From Nitratidesulfovibrio sp. (GTDB lineage Bacteria > Desulfobacterota > Desulfovibrionia > Desulfovibrionales > Desulfovibrionaceae), in contig NZ_JBDXXH010000009.1 of NCBI RefSeq assembly GCF_040373385.1, forward strand, positions 62,001 through 126,000: a stretch of 64,000 nt of DNA, written 5' to 3'. The position numbers and the translations under genes are program-made. Below the pieces are notes generated by a model. The model saw only the letters and a program-made list of their open reading frames with translations, was not told where the DNA came from and ran no database searches. Shown one piece after another: positions 37,381 to 46,788 of this stretch; positions within the stretch are counted from its first letter, which is position 1; each line of letters begins with the position of its first letter.

Positions 37381-37814
37381 CCTTTCGTTTCCGGCGGGGT
37401 AGGCCGCAAAGGTTTTGCGCTGGTACGCAGTGCCGCCTGTAGCGCGACCATCCGGCATCCTGCCGAGGCGTTCCGTCTTTTCCGTGCCGTGCGGGTTCGG
37501 GAACCGCACGGCGCCAGCGGTACAGCGTGGGCCGAGGGCCTTCGCGCGTGCTGCCGTTACATGCGCCTTGATCCTCCATTCGTTTCGTGTGGCAGCTTGC
37601 TTGCTGCGCGCCCAGTGCCGACGCGGTTCCCATGAGGGGGCCGCGTCGCGCTTTTGCGCGTCGGCCCGGTGGATTCCGGGGGCCGTCAGGCAGGCAGGCC
37701 GTTTGTGAAAAAGCGCGAAAGGACATGTCGCGTTGTGTGCATGTGTGTGATTGCTCACCATGGAAGAGCATGCGACAAAACGCGTAAGGGCATGCAAGGC
37801 GGATGGAGCATGCC

Positions 37815-37822
37815 TGCAAGAC
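37815..37822 (-). promoter_or_regulatory. Operator-like half-site in the suyAB spacer
   Basis: TGCAAGAC, the complement of the GTCTTGCA element shared by both suyAB promoters and the GntR promoter region. As an isolated 8-mer it could be chance. Confidence 0.3.
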
Positions 37823-38063
37823 AACCGCATTGATTGAACAAGCAAACAGCGCTGTCATATGGCGCCAGGCTTCGTGCTTTATTTCACTGAGCGCTCAAAT
37901 ATGGAGAGGAGAGGTAGGAATACCGCCATGTTGTCGTAACGGAAAGGTCGCGGAGCATGGGGTAATATTGGGGTAGGAGCCTGCTCTTTCAAAAATAGAT
38001 GCAATATTACAGCATATTGACGTTTTGGTGAAAAGGCTTGGGCAAAAAAGCTCAAGTTTCGCG

Positions 38064-38092
38064 TTGACAGTCTTGCATAAGACATCATACAC
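38064..38092 (+). promoter_or_regulatory. Promoter with overlapping operator, second suyAB copy
   Basis: TTGACA (38064-38069) followed by the same GTCTTGCATAAGAC (38070-38083) and the same downstream bases as the first copy. The match between the copies starts at this -35 hexamer, so the duplicated unit is exactly promoter plus suyAB. Confidence 0.6.
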
Positions 38093-38125
38093 ATGCCTCA
38101 ACAACGCTCCCCAAGGAGGAACTCC

Positions 38126-38410
38126 ATGTCGATTCAATTTCTGGTGCACGAAGACGGCGATTCCGTCGGCGTCGTGGTTGTTGAAGGCGTCAAGGCCGGT
38201 CAGGACCTGACCGGCTGGGTGATGGCCGAGGACCGGACCATCACCTTCAAGGTGCTCAACGATATTCCCATCGGCCACAAGCTGGCCCTGAAGGCCCTGT
38301 CCATGGGTGATACCGTGATCAAGTACGGTACCGACATCGGCAAGGTCATCTCCCCCATCAAGCAGGGCGAGCACCTGCATGTTCACAACGTCAAGACCAA
38401 GAGGTGGTAG
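38126..38410 (+). CDS. suyA: (2R)-sulfolactate sulfo-lyase subunit alpha (SuyA), copy 2
   Basis: The 94-residue protein is identical to copy 1, with the same AAGGAGG and start. It lies upstream of the second suyB and the transporter genes. Keeping two copies with separate promoters suggests high enzyme demand or a very recent duplication kept uniform by gene conversion. Confidence 0.8.
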   Translation: MSIQFLVHEDGDSVGVVVVEGVKAGQDLTGWVMAEDRTITFKVLNDIPIGHKLALKALSMGDTVIKYGTDIGKVISPIKQGEHLHVHNVKTKRW

Positions 38411-38414
38411 GAAA

Positions 38415-39578
38415 ATGACTGCTAATACCTTCCTCGGCTACCGCCGCGAAAACGGCCGCGTGGGCGTGCGCAACCACGTGGTCATCCTGCCCCTGGACGA
38501 CCTTTCCAATGCCGCCTCGGAAGCCGTGGCCAACAACGTGAAGGGCACCATGGCCCTGCCGCACCCGTATGGCCGCCTGCAGTTCGGTGAAGACCTTGAG
38601 CTGCACTTCCGCACCCTGATCGGCGTGGGCAGCAACCCCAACGTGGCCGCCGTGGTGGTCATCGGCATCGAGCCGCAGTGGACCAGCCGCATCGTGGAAG
38701 GCATCGCCAAGACCGGCAAGCCGGTGGCGGGCTTCTCCATCGAGCAGAACGGCGACCACAACACCATTTGCGCCGCCTCGCGCAAGGCCAAGGAATTCAT
38801 GCACTGGGCCACCGAGCTGCAGCGCGTGGAATGCCCGGTGAGCGACCTGTGGGTGTCCACCAAGTGCGGCGAATCCGACACCACGTCGGGCATCGCCTCC
38901 AACCCCACCGTGGGCAACGCCTTCGACAAGCTGTACGAGCAGGGCTGCACGCTGCTGTTCGGTGAAACCACCGAACTGACCGGCGGCGAGCACCTGGTGC
39001 TGGAACGCTGTGCCAACGATGAAGTGCGCAAGCAGTTCCAGTTCTTCTTCGACCGCTACGCGAAGCTCGTGGACGACCACAAGACCAGCGACCTTTCCGA
39101 CTCGCAGCCCACCAAGGGCAACATCGAAGGCGGCCTGACCACCATCGAGGAAAAGGCGCTCGGCAACATCCAGAAGATCGGCCGCAAGGCTCCCGTGGTG
39201 GGTTGCCTGGACAAGGCCGAAGCCCCCACCGGCCCCGGCCTGTGGTTCATGGATTCCTCGTCCGCCGCCGCCGAAATGGTCACCCTGTGCGCCGCCGCCG
39301 GGTACGTTGTGCACCTGTTCCCCACCGGGCAGGGCAACGTCATCGGCAACCCCATCCTGCCCGTGGTGAAGCTGTGCGCCAACCCGCGCACCGTGCGCAC
39401 CATGAGCGAGCACATCGACGTGGACGTTTCCGGCATCCTGCGCAAGGAACTGACCATGGACGGCGCTGGCGACAAGCTGGTGGAAATGGCCATCCGCACC
39501 GCCAACGGCCGTAACACCGCCGCCGAAGTGCTGGGCCACCGCGAGTTCGTGCTTACCCGTCTGTACGAAAGCGCCTAG
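38415..39578 (+). CDS. suyB: (2R)-sulfolactate sulfo-lyase subunit beta (SuyB), copy 2
   Basis: 387 residues, identical in protein sequence to copy 1; two silent changes are visible near the 3' end (GGTCAC to GGCCAC and GTCCTT to GTGCTT). It carries the same CGESDTTSG and [10 protein letters not shown] motifs. It is followed by a hairpin and then the transporter genes in the same direction. Confidence 0.82.
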   Translation: MTANTFLGYRRENGRVGVRNHVVILPLDDLSNAASEAVANNVKGTMALPHPYGRLQFGEDLELHFRTLIGVGSNPNVAAVVVIGIEPQWTSRIVEGIAKTGKPVAGFSIEQNGDHNTICAASRKAKEFMHWATELQRVECPVSDLWVSTKCGESDTTSGIASNPTVGNAFDKLYEQGCTLLFGETTELTGGEHLVLERCANDEVRKQFQFFFDRYAKLVDDHKTSDLSDSQPTKGNIEGGLTTIEEKALGNIQKIGRKAPVVGCLDKAEAPTGPGLWFMDSSSAAAEMVTLCAAAGYVVHLFPTGQGNVIGNPILPVVKLCANPRTVRTMSEHIDVDVSGILRKELTMDGAGDKLVEMAIRTANGRNTAAEVLGHREFVLTRLYESA

Positions 39579-39586
39579 TCTCCGCT

Positions 39587-39615
39587 GCCGCCTTCGCGAC
39601 GGTCGCGAAGGCGGC
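39587..39615 (+). terminator. Hairpin after suyB copy 2
   Basis: GCCGCCTTCGCGAC (39587-39600) and GTCGCGAAGGCGGC (39602-39615) form a perfect 14-bp stem with a one-base loop on paper (in practice a larger loop). There is no T tract, so it may stabilise the upstream message or attenuate read-through rather than terminate fully. The remaining gap to 39950 shows no gene. Confidence 0.55.
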
Positions 39616-39950
39616 GTCCCGCCCCGGTCGGTGGCACGCCGGGGCGGGACAGCGGAACACGTTGGAAACCTTGGGAGTCCCTGGAACCCTGGGGGGAGCC
39701 ATGGACCATCACAGGTAGCGCGCGTAGTGATTGAGTTGCATTGCATGACAGCGAACCAGCAAGGGGCGGGACCGCCAGGGGCGTGATTCCGCGGGACGGC
39801 GTAGCAGCCGGACAGGCATGCAAGGGGACCGCCGCACCCATCCCCGCCTTTCGTAGGGCCGGTTCGTACGGGCGCTGCCAGAATTTCGCTCCCCCCGAGG
39901 GGGAGCCCGACAGGTGCCTTGAACTTCGAAGACCGAAAAAGGAGCCCTAC

Positions 39951-40913
39951 ATGAAAGTGCGTTTCCTTGCGCGGCTTGCCCTTGCGGCGCTGCTCGTCCT
40001 CGGCCTTGCGGTAGCCGGTGATGCCTATGCCAAGTACCCCGAAAAGCCCATCAACATGATCATCGCCTTCACGGCGGGCGGGTCCAGCGACGTGCAGGCC
40101 CGCATCATGCAGAAGTACTGGAGCAAGTACTCCGACCAGCAGTGGGTGTTCGTCTACAAGCCCGGCGCCGGTGGCGCCATCGGCTTCGGCGAAATCGCCA
40201 ACGCCCGTCCCGACGGCTACACCATCGGCGGCATCAACGTGCCGCACCTGGTGTTGCAGCCCATGGTCCAGAAGGCCATGTTCTCCATCGACAGCTACTC
40301 CTACATCTGCCAGGTCGTGAACGACCCGCAGGCCGTGGTGGTGCGCAACGACAGCAAGTTCAAGTCGGTGAAGGACGTCTTCGAGTTCGCCAAGGCCAAC
40401 CCCGGCAAGCTCAAGATCGGCTTGGTGGGCCCCAACAGCGGCCACCACCTGATGTTCCTGGACGTGAAGGGCAAGTTCGACTTCCCCGTCACTGAAGTGT
40501 TCTACAAGGGCGCCGCCGACCAGAACGCGGCCCTGCTGGGCGGCGAGATCGACGTCATGTTCGGCAACCTGAACGACGTCATGCGCAGCCTTGAGGAAAT
40601 GACCGTGCTCGGCCTTGCGGCGGAAAAGCGCAACGCCTTCCTGCCCGACGTGGCCACCCTGCGCGAACAGGGCTTTGACGTGGTGTCCGACATCCGCCGC
40701 GCCTTCGTCGCCCCCAAGGGCATCGAAAAGGCCCAGCTGGACTACCTGCGCGAAACCTTCAAGAAGATCTGCGACGACCCGGAATACGTCTCCGACATGA
40801 AGAAGGCGGGCCAGCCCACCGAATACATGGATGGTGATGCCTTTGCCGCGTACGTTCGTACCCAGAACGAATTCGCCAAAACCATGCTGCAAAAGGCCGG
40901 CCTGCTGAAGTAG
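39951..40913 (+). CDS. tctC: Tripartite tricarboxylate-type transporter, periplasmic binding protein (TctC family)
   Basis: 320 residues with a Sec signal peptide (MKVRFLARLALAALLVLGLA, cut after AYA). The mature start YPEKPINMIIAFTAGGSSD and KPGAGGAIGFGEIANARPDG are TctC-family signatures. It binds a carboxylate in the periplasm and delivers it to the TctA/TctB membrane pair. Position after suyAB suggests sulfolactate as ligand (the SlcHFG role in other bacteria); this is inferred. AAAGGAG lies upstream. A hairpin follows before tctA. Confidence 0.88.
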   Translation: MKVRFLARLALAALLVLGLAVAGDAYAKYPEKPINMIIAFTAGGSSDVQARIMQKYWSKYSDQQWVFVYKPGAGGAIGFGEIANARPDGYTIGGINVPHLVLQPMVQKAMFSIDSYSYICQVVNDPQAVVVRNDSKFKSVKDVFEFAKANPGKLKIGLVGPNSGHHLMFLDVKGKFDFPVTEVFYKGAADQNAALLGGEIDVMFGNLNDVMRSLEEMTVLGLAAEKRNAFLPDVATLREQGFDVVSDIRRAFVAPKGIEKAQLDYLRETFKKICDDPEYVSDMKKAGQPTEYMDGDAFAAYVRTQNEFAKTMLQKAGLLK

Positions 40914-40930
40914 CAGGCCCTGATACCGCC

Positions 40931-40953
40931 GGGGAGGGGTGCCATCCCTCCCC
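40931..40953 (+). promoter_or_regulatory. Intercistronic hairpin between tctC and tctA
   Basis: GGGGAGGG (40931-40938) pairs with CCCTCCCC (40946-40953) around a 7-base loop, with no T run. Such hairpins after binding-protein genes often stabilise the upstream message and lower expression of the membrane subunits. Confidence 0.55.
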
Positions 40954-40976
40954 GGCCCGTACCAAGGAGCTTCACA

Positions 40977-42521
40977 ATGATGGAATTTATCGGACCGGCC
41001 ATCATGCACCTGTTCGAGCCGCTGAACATCCTGCTGATGGTCGCGGGTCTGACGGGGGGCATCATCGTGGGGGCCCTGCCGGGCCTTACCGCCACCATGG
41101 GCGTTGCCCTCATGGTGCCGGCCACCTTCGCCATGGACGCCACCAGCGGCCTGATCATGCTGGGCGCCATCTACGCGGGTGCCATCTACGGCGGTTCCAA
41201 CTCCGCCTGCCTCATCTGCACGCCCGGCACGCCCTCGTCCGTGGCTACCACCTTTGACGGCTGGCCCCTGTGTCAGGCCGGACGCGCCGACATCGGCCTC
41301 ATAACCTCTCTGCTGGCGTCCGTGTTCGGCGGCATCGTCGGCACCGTGTTCCTGCTGTTCCTGGCCGCACCGCTGGCCCGGTTTGCCTTGCAGTTCGGCG
41401 GCCCCGAGAATTTCTGGCTGTGCATCTTCGGCCTGTCCACCATCGCGGTCATGTCGTCGGGCAACATGGTCAAGGGCCTGCTGTCCGGGGCCATGGGCCT
41501 GCTGGTGTCCACCGTAGGCATCGACCCCAACGCCGGTGTGCCTCGGTTCACCTTCGGGTACTATCCGCTGGTGCAGGGGGTCGAAGTCATTCCCGCCATG
41601 ATCGGCCTGTTCTCCTTCTCGCAGGTGCTGTACCTGATCGGCAGCTACAAGCCGTTCATCGCCGAGTACCGGCCCGCCCCCGGCGCCTTTGGTGAAGTTG
41701 TGCGTGCCCTTGCGGGCCGCTGCAAGGTCAACCTGATGCGCTCGTCCATCATCGGCACCCTCGTGGGCATGCTGCCCGGCGCGGGCGGCGAGATTGCCTC
41801 CATCATCTCCTACAACGAGGCCAAGCGTTGGGACAAGAATCCCGAACGCTTTGGCACGGGCGTGATCGAGGGCGTGGCCGCCAGCGAAAGCGCCAACAAC
41901 GCGGTCATCGGCGGCTCGCTGATCCCCATGCTGACCCTGGGCATTCCGGGCAGCGCGGTGGCGGCGGTCATCCTGGGCGCGCTGCTGGCCAAGGGCATCC
42001 AGCCCGGCTTCAAGGTGTTCACCGCCACGGGCGACCTGGCCTACACCTTCATCATGTCGCAGTTCGCGGTGAACCTGCTGATGATTCCCATCGGCCTGCT
42101 GCTGGCCCGCATCATGACCAAGCTGCTCAGCATCCGCCTGACCTTCGTGGCCATCGGCATCGTGGTGCTGTCGGTCATCGGGTCGTACGCCATCCGCAAC
42201 AGCATGCTGGACGTGTGGATCGTCATCATCTTCGGCTTTCTGGGCTACTTTTCGGGCCGGGTGGGCCTGGATACCGGGGCCATGGCCCTTGGCATCATCC
42301 TTGGCCCCATGATCGAGGAAAACCTCGGCAAGTGCGTGCACCTGTCCAAGGCCTCGGGTGGCTCGGTGATCAACGTGTTCCTCGAAAGCCCCATCGCCGT
42401 CCTGCTCATCGTGCTCACCCTGCTTTCGCTGGCCACGCCCTTCCTGCTGGACTGGAAGCGCAAGCGGCGCGACTGCGGCTGCGACATTGCGCAGCCCAAG
42501 GAGGAATCGAACCATGCGTAG
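40977..42521 (+). CDS. tctA: Tripartite tricarboxylate-type transporter, large membrane subunit (TctA family)
   Basis: 514 residues, about 12 membrane segments. Family signatures are GALPGLTATMGVALMVP, YGGSNSACLICTPGTPSS and GMLPGAGGEIASIISYNEAKR, as well as ALGIILGPMIEENL near the end. Sodium- or proton-coupled uptake in complex with TctB and TctC. Two ATGs (40977, 40980) follow AAGGAG. Its stop lies inside the tctB start region (8-base overlap). Confidence 0.93.
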   Translation: MMEFIGPAIMHLFEPLNILLMVAGLTGGIIVGALPGLTATMGVALMVPATFAMDATSGLIMLGAIYAGAIYGGSNSACLICTPGTPSSVATTFDGWPLCQAGRADIGLITSLLASVFGGIVGTVFLLFLAAPLARFALQFGGPENFWLCIFGLSTIAVMSSGNMVKGLLSGAMGLLVSTVGIDPNAGVPRFTFGYYPLVQGVEVIPAMIGLFSFSQVLYLIGSYKPFIAEYRPAPGAFGEVVRALAGRCKVNLMRSSIIGTLVGMLPGAGGEIASIISYNEAKRWDKNPERFGTGVIEGVAASESANNAVIGGSLIPMLTLGIPGSAVAAVILGALLAKGIQPGFKVFTATGDLAYTFIMSQFAVNLLMIPIGLLLARIMTKLLSIRLTFVAIGIVVLSVIGSYAIRNSMLDVWIVIIFGFLGYFSGRVGLDTGAMALGIILGPMIEENLGKCVHLSKASGGSVINVFLESPIAVLLIVLTLLSLATPFLLDWKRKRRDCGCDIAQPKEESNHA

Positions 42522-42975
42522 CAGCGTTGCCGACATCACCTCCGGTCTCGCCGTGCTGGTCATCGCCGGTATGTTCCACGCCCAGAGCGGCGACCTTGAA
42601 GGGGTCAGCCTGCTGTTCCCCCGGATGCTCATCATCTTCATGGCCCTTGGCGGCATCTACCTGTGCGGCCTTGGCCTGCTGAAGGGCCGCAAGGGCGAGC
42701 AGGCGCCGCAGGATGACGAACCCGTGGCGGTGAGCCGGGTGGTCATGATCTCCGCCGGGGCCATCGCCTATGTGGCCATCATTCCCGTGCTGGGCTTCTA
42801 CCTTGCCTCCGCCTTGTACCTGTTCGGCATGTCCATGGTGCTGAGCGACGCCGGGGGCAGCACGCGCAAGAAGGCCGTGGCTTCCGCCGCCTTCACGGTG
42901 GTGCTGTGCCTGTTCGTCTGGATTGGGTTCGCGATGCTGTTGGGCGTTCCCACTCCAGAAGGCATGCTGTTCTGA
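42514..42975 (+). CDS. tctB: Tripartite tricarboxylate-type transporter, small membrane subunit (TctB family)
   Basis: 153 residues with four hydrophobic segments, the usual TctB plan, including the ending FVWIGFAMLLGVPTPEGMLF. AAGGAGG lies 9 bases upstream of ATG 42514. It overlaps tctA by 8 bases, so the two are translated together. Weak sequence conservation is normal for this subunit; identity rests on size, topology and position. Confidence 0.88.
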   Translation: MRSSVADITSGLAVLVIAGMFHAQSGDLEGVSLLFPRMLIIFMALGGIYLCGLGLLKGRKGEQAPQDDEPVAVSRVVMISAGAIAYVAIIPVLGFYLASALYLFGMSMVLSDAGGSTRKKAVASAAFTVVLCLFVWIGFAMLLGVPTPEGMLF

Positions 42976-43097
42976 ACCATCCGCCGCACGGCGCAGCTCG
43001 CTCCGTCCCCCCGTCGTGCGCATTCCCGGAAGGGTTGCGTGCGGCGGGGGGCTTCCTGTGTCTGGTAAGGATTTTGTTTTACAGAGGATCACATAAG

Positions 43098-44348
43098 ATG
43101 CACATCGACCTGAAGTACGGGCACGGCTACGTGTCCCTGGAATTGCCGGATTCCGTCCATGTGGACGTGTTCGAACCGAATCCCGTCGAACCGCTGGCCG
43201 ATCCTCTGGCGGCCCTGCACGCCGCCCTGGACGAGCCGCTGGGCTGCCTGCGGCTGGAAGACCGCCCGGCCCCGCGTTCCGTGGCCATCGCCGTGCCCGA
43301 CGAAACGCGTCCCGTGCCGGTGCGGTTGCTGCTGCCGCCGCTGCTGGACCGGCTGTTCGCGGCCTACCCGGCCCTGAAGCCGCAAGACGTGGTGATCGTG
43401 GTGGGCGGCGGCCTGCACCCCCCGGCGGACGAGGCCCAACTGGCCCGCGTGCTGCCGGAAGACCTGCGCGGCTGCCGTGTGGTTGCCCATGACGCGGAGC
43501 ATTCGCAGTTGGCGCGCTTTGGCGCCACCACGCGCGGCACCCCGGTGGAGGTCAACGCCGCCTATGGTGCGGCGGAACTGCGGCTGGTCATCGGCATGGT
43601 GGACGCGCACCAGTTCGTGGGCTTTACCGGCGGGGCAAAGGGTGTGGCCATCGGCTGCGCCTCTGCGGCCATGATCGAGGCCAACCACCGCCTGATGCGC
43701 GACCCTGCGGCCACCGTGGGCGCCATAGACACCAACCCCGTGCGCCTCGACCTTGACGAGGCCGGTGAACTGGCCGGGGTGGCCATGGCCATCAATGTGG
43801 TGCTGGACGCGGCCAAGCGCCCGGTGGCCGTGCAGGCGGGCTGGCCGCCGCTGGTCATGCGCAGTGCCGCCAAGGTCACGGCGCAGGTGTACGGGCTGGC
43901 CTATGACGCGCCGTACGACATCGTCATCGCCTCGTGCGGGGGCACCCCCAAGGACCTCTGCCTGTACCAGGCCCAGAAGGGACTGAACACGGCGGTGCAG
44001 TGCGCCGCGCCGGGGGCAAAGGTGCTGCTGGTGGCCGAATGCGGCCAGGGCATCGGCGACGAGGTGTACCACGACTATGTGCGGCGCTTTCCGTGTGCGC
44101 ACGCGCTGAAGAAGGATTTCGAGTCCGGGGCGTTCCGCATGGGCGCGCACAAGGGCTTTCTGTTCGCGCGGGCCACCACCAGCTTCGAGGTGGTGGTGCA
44201 TTCCGAACTGGACCCGGCCCGGCTGCGCGAATGCCTGCTGACGCCCGGCGACATGCAGGAAACCGTGAATACCTGGCTGGCGGGGTTGCGGGACCCGCGC
44301 GTGGCCGTGGTGAAGAACGCCAACTCTTCGTTCTTTTACCGGAAATAA
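43098..44348 (+). CDS. LarA-family nickel-pincer racemase/epimerase homologue
   Basis: 416 residues. The residues that hold the nickel-pincer nucleotide in Lactobacillus LarA appear conserved with nearly constant offset: Asp and Arg of PDETRPV (D68, R71), His of GGGLHPP (H107), His of VDAHQF (H171), Lys of FTGGAKG (K181, the covalent cofactor lysine) and His of EANHRLM (H197). LarA interconverts lactate enantiomers; homologues act on other 2-hydroxyacids. Placed between the transporter and the dehydrogenase, it could racemise sulfolactate so that SuyAB gets the R form. That substrate is inference. Cofactor genes larB, larC and larE are not in the window. Confidence 0.82.
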   Translation: MHIDLKYGHGYVSLELPDSVHVDVFEPNPVEPLADPLAALHAALDEPLGCLRLEDRPAPRSVAIAVPDETRPVPVRLLLPPLLDRLFAAYPALKPQDVVIVVGGGLHPPADEAQLARVLPEDLRGCRVVAHDAEHSQLARFGATTRGTPVEVNAAYGAAELRLVIGMVDAHQFVGFTGGAKGVAIGCASAAMIEANHRLMRDPAATVGAIDTNPVRLDLDEAGELAGVAMAINVVLDAAKRPVAVQAGWPPLVMRSAAKVTAQVYGLAYDAPYDIVIASCGGTPKDLCLYQAQKGLNTAVQCAAPGAKVLLVAECGQGIGDEVYHDYVRRFPCAHALKKDFESGAFRMGAHKGFLFARATTSFEVVVHSELDPARLRECLLTPGDMQETVNTWLAGLRDPRVAVVKNANSSFFYRK

Positions 44349-44698
44349 CCCGCAACGCGCGACCGCATCCTCCTGGAACGGCGGGCGGGGGCGGTACGGT
44401 TCCGCCATGGGCGGGGCCGCGTACGGAGCCGCTCCGCCCGCCAATCAGGGGCCGGGTACGGGATAACCGTGCGGGATGACGGGACCGGATTGCCGGGGGG
44501 CATGCGGTCCCGAGCGGTACGCGCTGCCACTGGGGGACATGCGGCAGCGGGGCAGGGTGGGAGATCTGACGCCGCGTCCGGGAAGGAGCGGCAAGACGAG
44601 GGGGGAACGGGTCCGAAGCAGGAGCGGGCCGCGCCGGAACGTGCGGGCGTGCTCCTCTGTTCGCAAGGCAGAACATCAGACACGCTCCGGAGGGTGGC
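44349..44698. other. Gene-free gap before the chemoreceptor gene
   Basis: GC-rich with several short self-complementary stretches; no gene, clear terminator or recognisable sigma-28 promoter was seen. Confidence 0.4.
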
Positions 44699-46732
44699 AT
44701 GCTCCTGAAGACCAAACTGTATCTCGGATTCATGGCAGTGCTGTTGCTGACGGCCATCGTGGGCGCCATCGGCTGGCGGGGAATGCACGAGATGGTCGTG
44801 TACGGCAACTATTCCACGGCCATAGAAACGGCCATGCGCCACCTTTCGGCGGCAGAAGCGTCCATGGGGCGGTTCATGCTGCGCGGCGAGCAGACCCACG
44901 CCGCCGCCACCGACAAAAGGCTGGATGACGCCCGCGCCATCATCGAGGCGGCGGGCGCGGGCCTTTCGCACGACTGGATGCAGGCCGACGGCAAGGGCCT
45001 GTTGGAAAACCTGGAGAACTTCAAGACCGCCTTCGCCCAGTTGGTGAACTCGCAGAACGAGGCCATCGCCATGCAGCAGCGCATCGACGCCAACGCCGCC
45101 AAGGTGGTGGAAACTGTGACCGCGCTGGACGGCAGGCTGGCCGGAACGCTGCAAGCCAACCACGACGCGGGACGGATGAAGGGCTACCAGATGCTGCACG
45201 CTGGGGCCGCAGCCTTCGCCGAGGTGCGCGTGCTGACGGGACAGTTCCTGGATACCCCCACCGAAGAATTGCGCACGGCCATCCGCGCCCGGCTGACCGA
45301 AGCCCGCAAGGCCTTTCAGGCGGCGCGCGACGCCCAGCCCGACGAGCCATCCCAGGACGCCGTGCAGGAGCTGATGGGCTACGTGGGCAACTATTCCGGC
45401 CTGTTCGGCATCTTCTCGCGCCAGATGCTGGCCAAGTACGAGGCCCTGGATCGCCAGCAGGAGGTGGTGGCCGCAACCCAGGCAGCCGCGTCCGAGGCGT
45501 CGCAACATGCCTCTGCGGCGTCCGATGCCTCGGTGCGCACCGCCACGTGGCTGCTGGCCGGGGTGGCCCTGGCCGCAATGGTCATCGGGGCGGTCATTGC
45601 CGTGGCCCTGCCGCGCGGCACCGTGCGCCAGTTGGGCAAGGACCCCGGCGAACTGGCCGACATCGCCCGGCGGGTCACCGAGGGTGATTACGACATTGAC
45701 GACGGCAGCCCGCACATCGGCGTGTATGGCCGCATCGTGGACATGGTGCAATCGCTGAAGACCCACCTTGCCAGCGCCGAAGAGGAATCGCGCCGCGCCC
45801 GCGAGGAATCGGAACGGGCCCGCCTGGCCATGGAACAGGCGGACGAGGCCCGAACCGGGGTGGAAGCGGCCAACCGGACCATGCAGTCGGTGGCGGACGA
45901 GGCCCACGCCATTTCCGCGCGCATCGCCGCCGCGGCGGAAGAACTGGCCGCCCAGGCCGAACAGGTGGGCGCCGGGGCAGAGGTGCAGCAGCAGCGCATG
46001 GCCGAAACCCTGGCCGCCATCACCCAGATGAACAGTGCCGTGGCAGAGGTGGCCGCCAGCGCTGCCGCCACCAGCCGCAGCTCCGACGATTCGCGCCGCA
46101 ATGCGGAAGAAGGGGCGCAGGTGGTGGCCCGCACCGTCACCGCCATCGAGAAGGTGGCGGAAGGTTCGGACGCGGTGCGCCGCAACATGCAGGAACTGGG
46201 CGTGAAGGCAGAGGCCATCGGCAAGGTCATGGAGATGATTGCCGACATCGCCGACCAGACCAACCTGCTGGCGCTGAACGCGGCCATCGAGGCGGCCCGC
46301 GCCGGGGATGCCGGGCGCGGCTTTGCCGTGGTGGCCGACGAGGTACGCAAGCTGGCCGAGCGCACCATGCAGGCCACGGCGGAAGTGGGCGGCAGCGTGC
46401 GGGGCATCCAGGACGTGGCCCGGCGCAACGTGGACGCGGTGGAGCATTCCGTGACAGCGGTGGACGAAGCCACCCGGTCGGCCCACGAATCGGGCGAGGC
46501 ACTTTCGGCCATCGTGCGCATCGTGGGGGACTCCGCCGCGCAGGTCAACGGCATTGCCACGGCGGCGGAGCAACAGTCCGCCGCCAGCGAGCAGATAGGC
46601 CGCACGGTGCAGTCGGTCAGCGACATCGCGGCGGAAACGGCGGGCGGCATGCAGCAGTCGGCCGTGGCCATCCGCGAGCTGTCGGAAATGGCCGCGCAAC
46701 TGGAGCAGGCATTGCACCGGCTGCGCGCGTAG
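44699..46732 (+). CDS. Methyl-accepting chemotaxis protein
   Basis: 677 residues. The first membrane segment is at about 8-25, followed by a long helical periplasmic sensor (about 30-270, no PAS or Cache motif seen), a second membrane segment (about 283-305), HAMP (to about 360) and a cytoplasmic signalling domain with the hairpin-tip signature [20 protein letters not shown] and [24 protein letters not shown] lies upstream. Its place inside the sulfolactate-type operon suggests that it senses the same substrate; this is inferred. No C-terminal CheR/CheB pentapeptide was seen. Confidence 0.9.
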   Translation: MLLKTKLYLGFMAVLLLTAIVGAIGWRGMHEMVVYGNYSTAIETAMRHLSAAEASMGRFMLRGEQTHAAATDKRLDDARAIIEAAGAGLSHDWMQADGKGLLENLENFKTAFAQLVNSQNEAIAMQQRIDANAAKVVETVTALDGRLAGTLQANHDAGRMKGYQMLHAGAAAFAEVRVLTGQFLDTPTEELRTAIRARLTEARKAFQAARDAQPDEPSQDAVQELMGYVGNYSGLFGIFSRQMLAKYEALDRQQEVVAATQAAASEASQHASAASDASVRTATWLLAGVALAAMVIGAVIAVALPRGTVRQLGKDPGELADIARRVTEGDYDIDDGSPHIGVYGRIVDMVQSLKTHLASAEEESRRAREESERARLAMEQADEARTGVEAANRTMQSVADEAHAISARIAAAAEELAAQAEQVGAGAEVQQQRMAETLAAITQMNSAVAEVAASAAATSRSSDDSRRNAEEGAQVVARTVTAIEKVAEGSDAVRRNMQELGVKAEAIGKVMEMIADIADQTNLLALNAAIEAARAGDAGRGFAVVADEVRKLAERTMQATAEVGGSVRGIQDVARRNVDAVEHSVTAVDEATRSAHESGEALSAIVRIVGDSAAQVNGIATAAEQQSAASEQIGRTVQSVSDIAAETAGGMQQSAVAIRELSEMAAQLEQALHRLRA

Positions 46733-46788
46733 GGGGGTGATCGGATGACCTCCGCGCGCCCGTGGATAGTGAACCTTCAGGAGCAACC

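Larger units (their letters stand above)
37207..38063. other. Long spacer between the two suyAB copies
   Basis: About 860 bases without a convincing gene. It holds a GC-rich stem CCCCCTTGCG/CGCAAGGGGG (37224-37254) just after suyB, a 120-base nested inverted repeat (37261-37380), a smaller hairpin GCCGTGCGG/CCGCACGGC (37486-37512), a TGCAAGAC operator-like half-site (37815-37822), and an AT-rich stretch (37860-38060) leading into the second promoter. Confidence 0.6.

Noticed and set aside
38391..42656. A very long minus-strand open frame antisense to suyB and the transporter genes
   Set aside because: No motifs, His/Gly/Gln-rich; the plus strand has complete recognised genes with ribosome sites.
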